Part shown: positions 15,401 to 21,969 of the stretch, piece after piece | Position numbering within the stretch: position 1 is the stretch's first letter | Layout: each line of letters begins with the position of its first letter | IMG/VR virus record: IMGVR_UViG_3300034062_004508 | Span: 1-22,111 of that record | Source of the DNA: a virus | DNA length: 22,111 bases | Strand: one strand, 5' to 3' | The notes under the pieces: model-generated | Database searches by the model: none | What the model was told of the DNA's origin: nothing | What the model saw: only the letters and a program-made list of their open reading frames with translations | Translations under genes and position numbers: made by a program

Positions 15401-18400
15401 TATACCGATGTGACCGGGGAGCCGGAATGGAAAAGCGAAGACAGAAGGGCGCTAAGTCCATTTGCAAAGCCATTTGACGCCTACTCGGAGCCCGTGGAGA
15501 TTGTTCGCCGTGGAAACGCCAGCCCAATACGGAACGAAGCCCTTGAAGCCCTCAAGGAAACAGGGGGCGTCAGTGCTAAAGCCGACGTTCGCCAAATACC
15601 AATTCGTGAAGCGCCCAAAAGCAGCGTCAACTACACCGCCCCCAAAAGGAAGGGCGTAAAAGCTTCCTCCATTAAAGTTGGAGACATAATAGATTTGGGG
15701 GGCGCGCAAACCGTGACCTCGATCGAGCGGCGCGGTAGTGGATTTTTGTGGCTTGAGTTTGAAGGCGGGAACGCAGGTCTGTTTAGCGGTGATTCGCTCG
15801 TCAACCGCGCTTCTCGCGCCGTTCCTGCTGACGCCTCGAAGGTCGTCGAAATGCCGGACGGCGCGCAACTCGTCGGCCCTACGACGTTCTCAATTCGCGC
15901 CTACCACGGCACGCCGCACAAGGTCGATAAGTTCACGACGGCAAAAATCGGCACGGGCGAGGGTGCGCAGGCTTACGGCTGGGGGCTTTACTTTGCGGAG
16001 AACGAAGGAGTGGCAAGAAATTATCAGGAGCAGTTGAGGCCGCGCCAGCCGGACGATTATGATTCGGCATTCACTGAAGCAGCCAAATCGTTCATTGCCT
16101 CAAACGGCAACGTCACGCTTGAGGATCTTCGTTCAGCGTATCCGAATGCCTCAACTGCTGCCCTTGAATGGGGAATGCGTGAAGCGCGAGGGCAAGAGCG
16201 CGGCAACCTCTACACCGTCGAACTCCTGCCGGACGAAGCTGATTTCCTCGATTGGGATAAGCCGCTGAGTGAGCAGAGCGATAAAGTGAAGGCGGCGCTG
16301 GCGAGCCTGCCAGAAAGCCCCGGAGATATTCAGCAGGCTATTGATTTGCTGACTCCACGCATTGCTTTAGAAGGGCGGCAAGCTGGCCTTGCGCAAAAGC
16401 AGATCGACCAACTAAAAGTTCGTCTCGGCAATGTCAACGCAGGTAGTGGAGCGCAATTTTATAACCGTCTTGGGGAAGCTGTGGCGGCCTCCGAAATGCT
16501 GGCGAAAGCTGGCATCCCCGGCATCCGCTACCTCGACGCTGGCAGTCGAGGTGCTGGCGACGGCACTCGCAACTTTGTGATCTTCGACGAGAACCTTGTC
16601 CGCATTCTCGAAGAGAACGGGAGGCCGGTGGAGGGCGAAACCTTCTCCCTCCGCCCCGGCGACTTCGAGAGCCGCATGGCCGCAAAATTCTCCCTCTTCC
16701 AAGCTAAGCCGGAACTTCGCCTTGCCATTGCGCAGGTAGCGAAAGAGCGAGCTTTGCGCCTTGGCGCTGAGTGGATCGCCAAGGGTGATGTAATCCGCAC
16801 CGCGAAGGACATCGGCAAAGAGCAGGCATTCCGCGAGGCTGACGGCTTCGACCGGCGCATGACGGCCTATCTCGACGGCCTCACGCCAAACGCACGGCAG
16901 ACGCTGGAATTTGAGCCTTCCGCGCTCGAATCCGACCCGCTCGTCTCGGCGATGCTGGATGAGGGCAAATTAATGAGTCGAAGCACTGCTGTGAAAAACG
17001 GTGTGAAGAATCTGGATGAATACGACGGTGTTCCGTGGTTGCCTCCAGCGTGGTATTCAAAGGGCGCTGGAATCACTCCCGGCAAGATGGCGAAGGCGCT
17101 TCACGATGGGCCGCAGGATCAAGGCGGGCCGCTGCGTGGCGACTCGGCGCAAGACCTTTGGGATTCATTGGCCGAAGTCATTGCTTCCACGCGCAAAGAC
17201 AAAGCTGCGCATCGTGAAGCCGTGCAGGCCTACAAGGACGCACAGAAAGCCGCGAAGGCAGACGCTAAGGCAGAGGCGGAGGCCTGGGCGAATCAGGCCC
17301 GCAAGACAGCCGGAAGCCCAAAGGCGCAACGCGACATGCTGAAAGCGGCCCTGCGCACGCTTGACGGCATCCTTGCGGCGGCTCCTCCCGAAGTCCGCGC
17401 CCGTGTGGGCGGATACGTGAAGCTCGCAGGTCTGGCGACCGACGAAGCCATGCTGGCCGAAATCGAACGCCGTATCGACAAAATGAACGTCGAGCTTGAG
17501 AAGTGGCTGAAAAAGGAAGGTCGCGCCGAACTGACGCGACTTTTCAAGAGGGCGGCCCCCAAGAACGAATCCGGCGAAAAGGCACAAGGCAAGATTGGCC
17601 CCGAGTTCCACGCATGGTTTGCCCTCGCGGAGTCGGCGGCGGAAATGTCGCCCGAAAAAGCCGACGAGGCTATCGTTGCGGCAGAGCAGGCCCTAGAGGC
17701 CGACGTTACCGACGCGCAGCTTGCGGGCTTGTCGGCATGGATGGGCCGCGAAGTCTCGGATTTGGACGAGGCCCGGACCTTGCAGGACATTCGCCTTACA
17801 GTGCTTCAAACGTTCGGCAGCACCCTTTACAGCACGGACGCGCAAGCACCGCGCAACGCCGCCGAAATCATGGCAGCGGTCGATGCCGCCAAGGAGCAAT
17901 ACATCAAGGGCCGCGTGACTCATCTGGAAAAAATGGCGGCCCGTCGCGAGCGCCGTCAAGAATGGCGCACCAAGGGCATTGCCTTGGTCGGCGGTGCCGC
18001 AACGGGCGATTCGGCGCGCGCCCAAATGGCCCGCAGTCCTTCCGACCTCAAGCGCCTTGCGTCGGACTACCTCGACACGGGCCTTGATGCCAGCGGCTTT
18101 TTCCGCTCACTCCTCGGGGAGGGCGACCTTTACCAGACCGTCCGGCGCTCCATCTTGGAGGCCGACGCCCAAGAGCAGGACGCCATGAAGGCGCGACGCG
18201 CTGAGTTTGCGAAGCTGCTCAAGACCACGTTTGCGGGCGGCAAAACGGCCCGCCTGCGCGGCCTTTGGGAATTGCAGCGAATCCAAGAGGGAACGCCGCT
18301 CGGCACCTTCTCGCAAATGCAGGCCGTGCAGTTCACGCTCTGGTTTCAAGACCTCGATTCCCGCGAATGGCTGGCCTCTCACGGCTACGGCGAGGAGTGG

Positions 18401-19936
18401 CAGGCCAAGGCGGAGAAATGGCTGACGCCAGAAGCCAAGAAAATCCGCGCATGGCTGCTCGAAAAATACGGCCAGCAATACGACCGCATCAACCCTGTTT
18501 TCCGCGAGCTGCGAGGCGTCAACCTGCCGCGCGTGGAGGCCTACGGCGGCATGCGCCAAGTCGAGAACATGGGCAAGGACGGAAGCGTTGCCCTCACGGC
18601 TGACAACATGGCGGGCGGCATGGCGGCGGGTTTCACAAAAACGCGTGTTTCGTCTCCAACGGGACCGCCTAAAAACGTCGATGCGCTGGCGAACTATTGG
18701 GGCAACGCCTTTCAGGTCGAGCACTACATCGCATGGGCTGAACCGTTGGCCGAAATTCGCGCCGTCGTGGGTCATCGTGACTTTCGCATGGCCGTAGAGT
18801 CCAACCTGGGCGCGGCCAAGAGCGCGCAAATGATGCGTTGGATCGACGACTTGGAGAAGTCCGGCCAGCGAAACGCCATCATGAACACCTTGAGCGGCGA
18901 CTTGATGCAGCGATGGGGGAGCGCCGCCTCCGCGTCGGCCCTGTTGTTCAAGGTCGGGGTTCTGTTGAAGCAGGCAACCGCTGCGCTCGGTAGTGCCTTC
19001 AAGGTGGGCCTCGGCAGCTATGCGCGCAGTCTTGGCCGGGTGCTTTCAGGCGCTTCGTCGATTTCGCTCCGCGAGGCGTGGAATAGCGACTCCGTGCAAC
19101 GTCGTATCAATGACTATGATCCCGAGATGCGGGAAGCCTTTCAGGCGCACCAAAAGCGCCGGTTCGAGAACGAAATCCTTGATGTCCTGACCCAATACCC
19201 AAATCGAGCACTCGAAGGCGGATGGTATGCCATCGGGTTCACGGATGCGGTCTTCACGACCGTTAGCGCGGCGGTTGCGCATGACGCATCCTATCGTGAA
19301 GGACTGGCGGCAGGGCTGAACAACGAGCAGGCAATGGCCTACGCGGGCGAGCAAATGACCCTGATCGTCAAGGAGACAGCGCAACCCGACAGCACGGCGA
19401 CGAAATCGCAGTTTGAAAACTCGGTTGGCAATCCTTGGCTCCGCGTCATTTTCGCCTTTCAGAGCGCGAACCGTCAGGCTTTCGGCCTGAGCCTGCTATC
19501 CTACAAGCACGGCGACAAGTTCGCTTCTCGCCTGATCCTCGGGCATCTCATTATCCCCATTGTCTCGCAGACCATCGGGAACATGATCCGCGACGGCTTT
19601 ACGGATGCGGACGACGATGAAATCTGGACGCTCAAAGGCTATCTGGCCTCAATGCTTCTCGGGCCGTTCTCTGGTGCGTTGCAGCTTGGGCCGTTGCTCG
19701 AAGTGCTGGCGCAAAAAACATTCGGCGCTGAGCCGCGAGTTGCTTCAAATCCTGCGGCCACGGCCCTTACGGCGCTTGGCTCCATTCTCGAAGGCGACTT
19801 TGACAGCGGCGACATTGGCCGGGTCGTTACGGAACTGGGCAACATTCTTGGCGGTCGAGCCTCGGCGACGGGCGCGGGCTGGAACATTATCCGCCAACTG
19901 CTCGGCTTGCAGGAGAACGCCGAAAACGACCAGTGA
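12425..19936 (+). CDS. Giant ejection protein (gp16-like) with ADP-ribosyltransferase-like domain, polyvalent type
   Basis: A 2503-aa protein in the position of T7 gp16, the largest ejection protein. Residues 1-220 are helical with ANTAFLSRVYGKTTDEI near 98. Hydrophobic Ala/Gly-rich segments lie near 282-310, 363-395 and 515-535 and could insert in a membrane. Two beta-barrel-like modules lie around 960-1020 and 1080-1135. An ADP-ribosyltransferase-like domain covers about 1158-1396. A helical region with an Ala/Lys-rich coil (near 1600) follows. The hydrophobic C-terminal part (about 2160-2503) resembles the end of large polyvalent proteins. TFSL/TFSI/KFSL motifs at F951, F1155, F1407 and F1422 mark module borders. 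No lytic transglycosylase domain was recognised. The ATG lies inside the previous gene and has no Shine-Dalgarno motif. Confidence 0.88.
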   Translation: MPRILESEALALAQNIDAMSDDLRPQALDILTRYKTQQEDFGEPEWPTYAKQQEEAEQRFRSMFDSLKNVDKAAPSLVEALSYAENPDADRARVANTAFLSRVYGKTTDEISGSLELYQSDYAAKRGQKAVDDLGFYKLAAGEVAAMKRKEETALEGAKAALRGEDVIQSLQAWQAKNTDRIPDSTEFAKGYLKAKDRAGDYLPIADELLKLMESQTGQSNSTRTFDAKAAGRIDEIAGDLATMKPRERKQIYASIAARAEAAGYDQKGFWSQMLGELDKGLLRMTSTVGTTAGIALDVVSNLPAMLSNTMKPEEFDATEASIAQRQALGEIHDELASIVSGEVDPVKPTIGWLNDTVETGLIKGPGAVAPFMAATAALGPWGGGMLFTADFAEQNRRDLRAAGLDNDRAIQIGVMAAPLQAAVESLSNMLQLGRFTKLQTVLAGFTRPIGGGAGLALRYAQNAGISLATEYTEEQIQDNFIVPAVQQIVGALAADVPEVDWSFYKTRAAESTPELLSVLAPMALVFGGVMTGAQANLSRVMTSNIDALKALNYSEAQAVEIVAEKSEDARIAKASSLWGSRAGDKTTLEDGAKSLASRMRQLSGDVVAQQQELERRGILPRMLHASADQWRLTFQDGSTAAFNSHREADAARWTWTEDQLGKVHALTRETLASLEKNLDVNREVGVQFSPNARTAQDAVNDGASVDQIKQRVEQGKALGDLSPDAAFEDAQAIDKATAETDDFLSSLQILGSSKNEFKDGILRTTVKLWEGSNVLTLVEEKIEGDAKAIIADAKGREWMLSRLRGYEDVSGDKLFRDAPDGELKDDDIVEAWSHLGQSYLVGRSTFGEPLQKRTMRRFGRLLMRSGLTGAMNAESSFFAAVASRAQKLGELKSAGKLSEDLVSELEKQLGIDSQVSHDAAATKEADAIAAEVVDTSGYSPENPGPNGETFSLAVQQRGGVPFKAGDRVRSLDFEATVYSVEPRQKLGYWVVYTDVTGEPEWKSEDRRALSPFAKPFDAYSEPVEIVRRGNASPIRNEALEALKETGGVSAKADVRQIPIREAPKSSVNYTAPKRKGVKASSIKVGDIIDLGGAQTVTSIERRGSGFLWLEFEGGNAGLFSGDSLVNRASRAVPADASKVVEMPDGAQLVGPTTFSIRAYHGTPHKVDKFTTAKIGTGEGAQAYGWGLYFAENEGVARNYQEQLRPRQPDDYDSAFTEAAKSFIASNGNVTLEDLRSAYPNASTAALEWGMREARGQERGNLYTVELLPDEADFLDWDKPLSEQSDKVKAALASLPESPGDIQQAIDLLTPRIALEGRQAGLAQKQIDQLKVRLGNVNAGSGAQFYNRLGEAVAASEMLAKAGIPGIRYLDAGSRGAGDGTRNFVIFDENLVRILEENGRPVEGETFSLRPGDFESRMAAKFSLFQAKPELRLAIAQVAKERALRLGAEWIAKGDVIRTAKDIGKEQAFREADGFDRRMTAYLDGLTPNARQTLEFEPSALESDPLVSAMLDEGKLMSRSTAVKNGVKNLDEYDGVPWLPPAWYSKGAGITPGKMAKALHDGPQDQGGPLRGDSAQDLWDSLAEVIASTRKDKAAHREAVQAYKDAQKAAKADAKAEAEAWANQARKTAGSPKAQRDMLKAALRTLDGILAAAPPEVRARVGGYVKLAGLATDEAMLAEIERRIDKMNVELEKWLKKEGRAELTRLFKRAAPKNESGEKAQGKIGPEFHAWFALAESAAEMSPEKADEAIVAAEQALEADVTDAQLAGLSAWMGREVSDLDEARTLQDIRLTVLQTFGSTLYSTDAQAPRNAAEIMAAVDAAKEQYIKGRVTHLEKMAARRERRQEWRTKGIALVGGAATGDSARAQMARSPSDLKRLASDYLDTGLDASGFFRSLLGEGDLYQTVRRSILEADAQEQDAMKARRAEFAKLLKTTFAGGKTARLRGLWELQRIQEGTPLGTFSQMQAVQFTLWFQDLDSREWLASHGYGEEWQAKAEKWLTPEAKKIRAWLLEKYGQQYDRINPVFRELRGVNLPRVEAYGGMRQVENMGKDGSVALTADNMAGGMAAGFTKTRVSSPTGPPKNVDALANYWGNAFQVEHYIAWAEPLAEIRAVVGHRDFRMAVESNLGAAKSAQMMRWIDDLEKSGQRNAIMNTLSGDLMQRWGSAASASALLFKVGVLLKQATAALGSAFKVGLGSYARSLGRVLSGASSISLREAWNSDSVQRRINDYDPEMREAFQAHQKRRFENEILDVLTQYPNRALEGGWYAIGFTDAVFTTVSAAVAHDASYREGLAAGLNNEQAMAYAGEQMTLIVKETAQPDSTATKSQFENSVGNPWLRVIFAFQSANRQAFGLSLLSYKHGDKFASRLILGHLIIPIVSQTIGNMIRDGFTDADDDEIWTLKGYLASMLLGPFSGALQLGPLLEVLAQKTFGAEPRVASNPAATALTALGSILEGDFDSGDIGRVVTELGNILGGRASATGAGWNIIRQLLGLQENAENDQ
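15896..16609 (+). other. ADP-ribosyltransferase-like domain within the giant ejection protein
   Basis: The domain begins with RAYHGTPHKVDKF (H1161), then IGTGEGAQAYGWGLYFAEN (1175-1193, Y1189), and ends with RNFVIFDENLVRIL (1382-1395). The order HGT, G.GLYFA, then a late acidic strand matches the H-Y-[E/D] arrangement of PARP/diphtheria-type ADP-ribosyltransferases. The wording GTPH...G.GEG.QA.GWGLYF is that of the ART domain found in phage polyvalent proteins. E1389 is a possible third catalytic residue. Activity and target are inference. Flanking TFSI and TFSL motifs suggest a self-contained module. Confidence 0.75.
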
Positions 19937-20117
19937 CAAGGCATCCGGTGCCGTAGCCGGTGGCGAGAATGCCGGGAAGCACGGCGAGGCATCCGATGAT
20001 GCCCTTGCCGGTGCCCTTGCGCATCGTCCCATCCAACGTGTCCCGGCTCGCGTCCGCGCCAAGCAGGAACACGACGGGAAGCCAGAAGAGAAACCAGAAG
20101 GTGAGCCAGATTTTCAC
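19887..20117 (-). CDS. Small two-helix membrane protein on the minus strand
   Basis: A 76-aa reading frame in the 275-nt gap after the giant gene, opposite in direction to every other gene. Starting at GTG 20117 it encodes MKIWLTFWFLFWLPVVFLLG (1-20), a polar loop (ASRDTLDGTMRKGTGKG), a second hydrophobic stretch (GIIGCLAVLPGILATGYG) and a basic tail (RFRRSPASR). Third codon positions are mostly C or G, like real genes here. The + strand frames across the gap read as low-complexity charged sequence. Its last 50 nt lie antisense to the giant gene's 3' end. No Shine-Dalgarno motif is seen. It could be a holin-like or envelope protein; this is inference, and the gene itself is not certain. Confidence 0.5.
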   Translation of the reverse strand: MKIWLTFWFLFWLPVVFLLGADASRDTLDGTMRKGTGKGIIGCLAVLPGILATGYGTGCLVTGRFRRSPASRAVGG

Positions 20118-20152
20118 GCCGCAAGTCTGCCCGACCGCCTGCCCGCTGTCAC

Positions 20153-20181
20153 GTCAAAAATGCCCGTAGCCGGGACTTGAC
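20153..20181. other. Nested inverted repeat in the gap before the tail appendage genes
   Basis: GTCAA (20153-20157) pairs with TTGAC (20177-20181). Inside lies CCCG (20163-20166) with CGGG (20171-20174) around a TAGC loop. It stands between the divergent starts of the minus-strand frame (20117) and the + strand gene at 20212. Read on the minus strand, the inner stem is followed by CATTTTT, so a weak terminator is one option; an operator is another. Confidence 0.35.
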
Positions 20182-20211
20182 ACGCCCGCGCCCGTTTCCC
20201 CGAAGTTGCGC

Positions 20212-20493
20212 ATGACCAACGCGGCTTTCCTTACCTCCGTTCAAACCAGCGCCACGGGAACGAATTTCGTGACCTTCCCGGCCTACGTCTGCGATGGCGT
20301 CCACGTCATCAACAACACGGGCACGACGCTTGCGTTCAAGCGCGGCAGCGATTCGGCGACCTTCGAGCTTCCGACCGGCTCCGGTTATTCGTTCTACGGC
20401 ATCACGAACGCGAACCAGATTTCCGTCAAGCGTGCCGATGACTCCAACACGCAAGTCACCATCAAGAGCATCGAGGCCGAATATCTTTCATGA
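20212..20493 (+). CDS. Small beta-rich tail-associated protein (93 aa)
   Basis: A 93-aa Thr/Ser/Asn-rich protein with alternating hydrophobic residues (NFVTFPAYVCDGVHVINNTG, LAFKRGSDSATFELPTGSGY) and no helix or membrane segment, so probably a small beta sandwich. The ATG at 20212 is preferred over an in-frame TTG six bases upstream. There is no clear Shine-Dalgarno motif. The stop overlaps the LamG-like gene as ATGA, which suggests the two products work together, perhaps as tail-tip or fibre parts. Function is not recognised. Confidence 0.75.
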   Translation: MTNAAFLTSVQTSATGTNFVTFPAYVCDGVHVINNTGTTLAFKRGSDSATFELPTGSGYSFYGITNANQISVKRADDSNTQVTIKSIEAEYLS

Positions 20494-21191
20494 TACACTC
20501 CTCCAAATTCGGCGGGATTGACCGCCTGCGCAGGCGTCCGCGATTCGTGGCAAGTGGCGGTGAGTGGACTCCTGCTTTGTTGTCCCCCATGACTTGGTTC
20601 AATGCCGCCTCCATTGGGGTTGGTAATGGCAACCCGATTAGCACCTGGAGCAATCAAGGCACTTTGGGGGCATCTGGCAACGCTACCGCAACAGGCACGG
20701 CCCGCCCTACTTTAAGCTCTACGGGCATCAATGGCGGGCCTGCTGTGCTGTTTGATGGCGTCGATGATTTGATGGCCTTTTCCCACTCAGCCACTACAGC
20801 ATTCACCATCTGGTTCATCTACAAAGCAAACACTGCAAGCGGGAGGCATCGTGTGTATGATGATGCGGGGGGCAATCGGTTGGTAGGTTTCTACGATTCG
20901 GCGCGAAGCGTGTTCACAGGATCGTTTCTATACAACGGGTCAACCGCTACGAGCACGCAAGTGTTTATCGCACAAGCATCTAGTTCTGGTCGAAGTTTTC
21001 GCGTTAACGGAACTACCGTCACTGACGCCACCTCGGCGGGAGTGTTAACAGGCGTGGCTGGCCTTGGGAAAACCACAGAATTTATCAAGGGTAATGTTTC
21101 CGAGCTTGGCTTGATGAACCGCCTCCTCACAGCCGAAGAGCTTACCAGTCTCACACAGTATCTCACCAACAAATCGGGGGTATCCGCATGA
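20490..21191 (+). CDS. LamG/concanavalin-like tail appendage protein
   Basis: A 233-aa protein with the pattern of LamG-type sugar- or surface-binding domains: MTWFNAASIGVGNG then ISTWSNQG (about 34-56), RPTL (72-75), NGGPAVLFDGVDDLMAF (about 80-96), and ELGLMNRLLTAEELTSLTQYL near the C-terminus. The final helix is the usual closing element of such domains. Placed after the ejection genes, it is best read as a receptor-binding or fibre-associated protein. Codons end in A or T clearly more often than in the capsid gene (for example TCA, ACT, GCA, AAT, GTA), consistent with recent acquisition. The upstream overlap is ATGA, and so is the downstream one. Confidence 0.78.
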   Translation: MIHSSKFGGIDRLRRRPRFVASGGEWTPALLSPMTWFNAASIGVGNGNPISTWSNQGTLGASGNATATGTARPTLSSTGINGGPAVLFDGVDDLMAFSHSATTAFTIWFIYKANTASGRHRVYDDAGGNRLVGFYDSARSVFTGSFLYNGSTATSTQVFIAQASSSGRSFRVNGTTVTDATSAGVLTGVAGLGKTTEFIKGNVSELGLMNRLLTAEELTSLTQYLTNKSGVSA

Positions 21192-21508
21192 TCCGAGGTC
21201 TTATCCTCATCCTGGCAGAGCATTTACCCAGTGCGCGGGCGCTGGCGACTACCGCTCCTTTCAGTCTGACGGAGGAAGAGGCGGCCAATCTGTTTGTGCC
21301 GGCAGGCAGCCCGTCTGGAGATGGGCCCGCCACGCACTACTGGGCCGCAGGACTTTTTACCCCCACGCATTGGAGCGCCATTCAAGGGCTCGCCATGCTG
21401 CTGCCGTGGGCCGATTGTCAGGCTTACGACATCGCCACCCAACCGGATTTTCCCGACACGCAACTGGCCGTTTTGGGCCTGCAACGATGGAAAGGAGACA
21501 TGTCGTGA
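21188..21508 (+). CDS. Hypothetical protein (106 aa)
   Basis: I do not recognise this protein. It begins with a short hydrophobic stretch (MIRGLILILAEHLP), too short and polar to be a confident membrane anchor. It continues with a Glu-rich helix (LTEEEAANLF), a Gly/Pro loop, THYWAAGLFTPTHW and a C-terminal TQLAVLGLQRWKGDMS. The start overlaps the LamG-like gene as ATGA and the end overlaps the next gene as GTGA. Coupling on both sides suggests a shared role with the tail appendage or the membrane protein that follows. Confidence 0.72.
   Translation: MIRGLILILAEHLPSARALATTAPFSLTEEEAANLFVPAGSPSGDGPATHYWAAGLFTPTHWSAIQGLAMLLPWADCQAYDIATQPDFPDTQLAVLGLQRWKGDMS
21491..21497 (+). promoter_or_regulatory. 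Ribosome binding site for the membrane-HTH gene
   Basis: AAAGGAG lies 7 nt before GTG 21505. It supports GTG as the start rather than the internal ATG at 21514, and is one of only two clear Shine-Dalgarno sequences in the window. Confidence 0.65.
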
Positions 21509-21969
21509 GCATTATGGACGACAACCAAGAAATCATCAAACTGGGGACGGTTCATGGGTGGGTATTCAAAATTTCTCTGTGGGCAGCTCCGTTGTTCTTT
21601 GTTTGGACGGTTAACACCATCCTCGCTCACGATCGCGACATTGCCGTGATGAAAATGCAAATCGCCATGCAGAGCGGTGGCAAGGGCAACATCTCCAACA
21701 GCATCAACATGGGCAACGCGGGGGCGGGCACCGAGATGGTGGACAGCGCCAAAACGTGGCTGACTACGAAGGATGTGGCTACTCGCGAGGGCTGCGACGA
21801 GCGCACCGTCTTGAACTACATCGCGCGCGGCCAGATCGTGCCGATGCCTGAGAAGGATGGCAAGAGCTGGCGCATTTCCGCAGGTTTCCGCATCATTCCG
21901 AATCCCGCCGAATCGGGCGGAAAGGTCGCAGCCAAGCTCCAACCTGAATGCGAGGAGGCCACGCCATGA
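21505..21969 (+). CDS. Membrane protein fused to an excisionase/MerR-like helix-turn-helix
   Basis: A 154-aa protein in two parts. The N-terminus (MSIMDDNQEIIKLG...) leads into one hydrophobic segment at about 19-41 (FKISLWAAPLFFVWTVNTIL). It is followed by a short amphipathic piece and a Gly/Asn/Ser linker (about 57-76). Residues 84-131 read TWLTTKDVATREGCDERTVL then NYIARGQIVP and SWRIS. This is the wL..eeVA...g.s..TV...i..G.i....W.I pattern of helix-turn-helix (HTH_17, excisionase-like) domains. A single-span membrane protein with a DNA-binding domain is unusual for a virion or lysis region. The first part alone would suit a small holin-like or spanin-like protein. Start is GTG 21505; the stop overlaps the next start as ATGA. 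Confidence 0.78.
   Translation: MSIMDDNQEIIKLGTVHGWVFKISLWAAPLFFVWTVNTILAHDRDIAVMKMQIAMQSGGKGNISNSINMGNAGAGTEMVDSAKTWLTTKDVATREGCDERTVLNYIARGQIVPMPEKDGKSWRISAGFRIIPNPAESGGKVAAKLQPECEEATP

Noticed and set aside
19960-20169. Plus-strand frames in the gap after the giant gene
   Set aside because: They read as Arg/Pro/Ser or Glu/Lys/Gly low-complexity sequence, while the minus-strand frame shows membrane helices and normal codon choice.
20177-20182. TTGACA as a -35 box before the tail appendage genes
   Set aside because: The expected -10 region is GC-rich (CGCCCGTTTCCCC) and does not resemble TATAAT.
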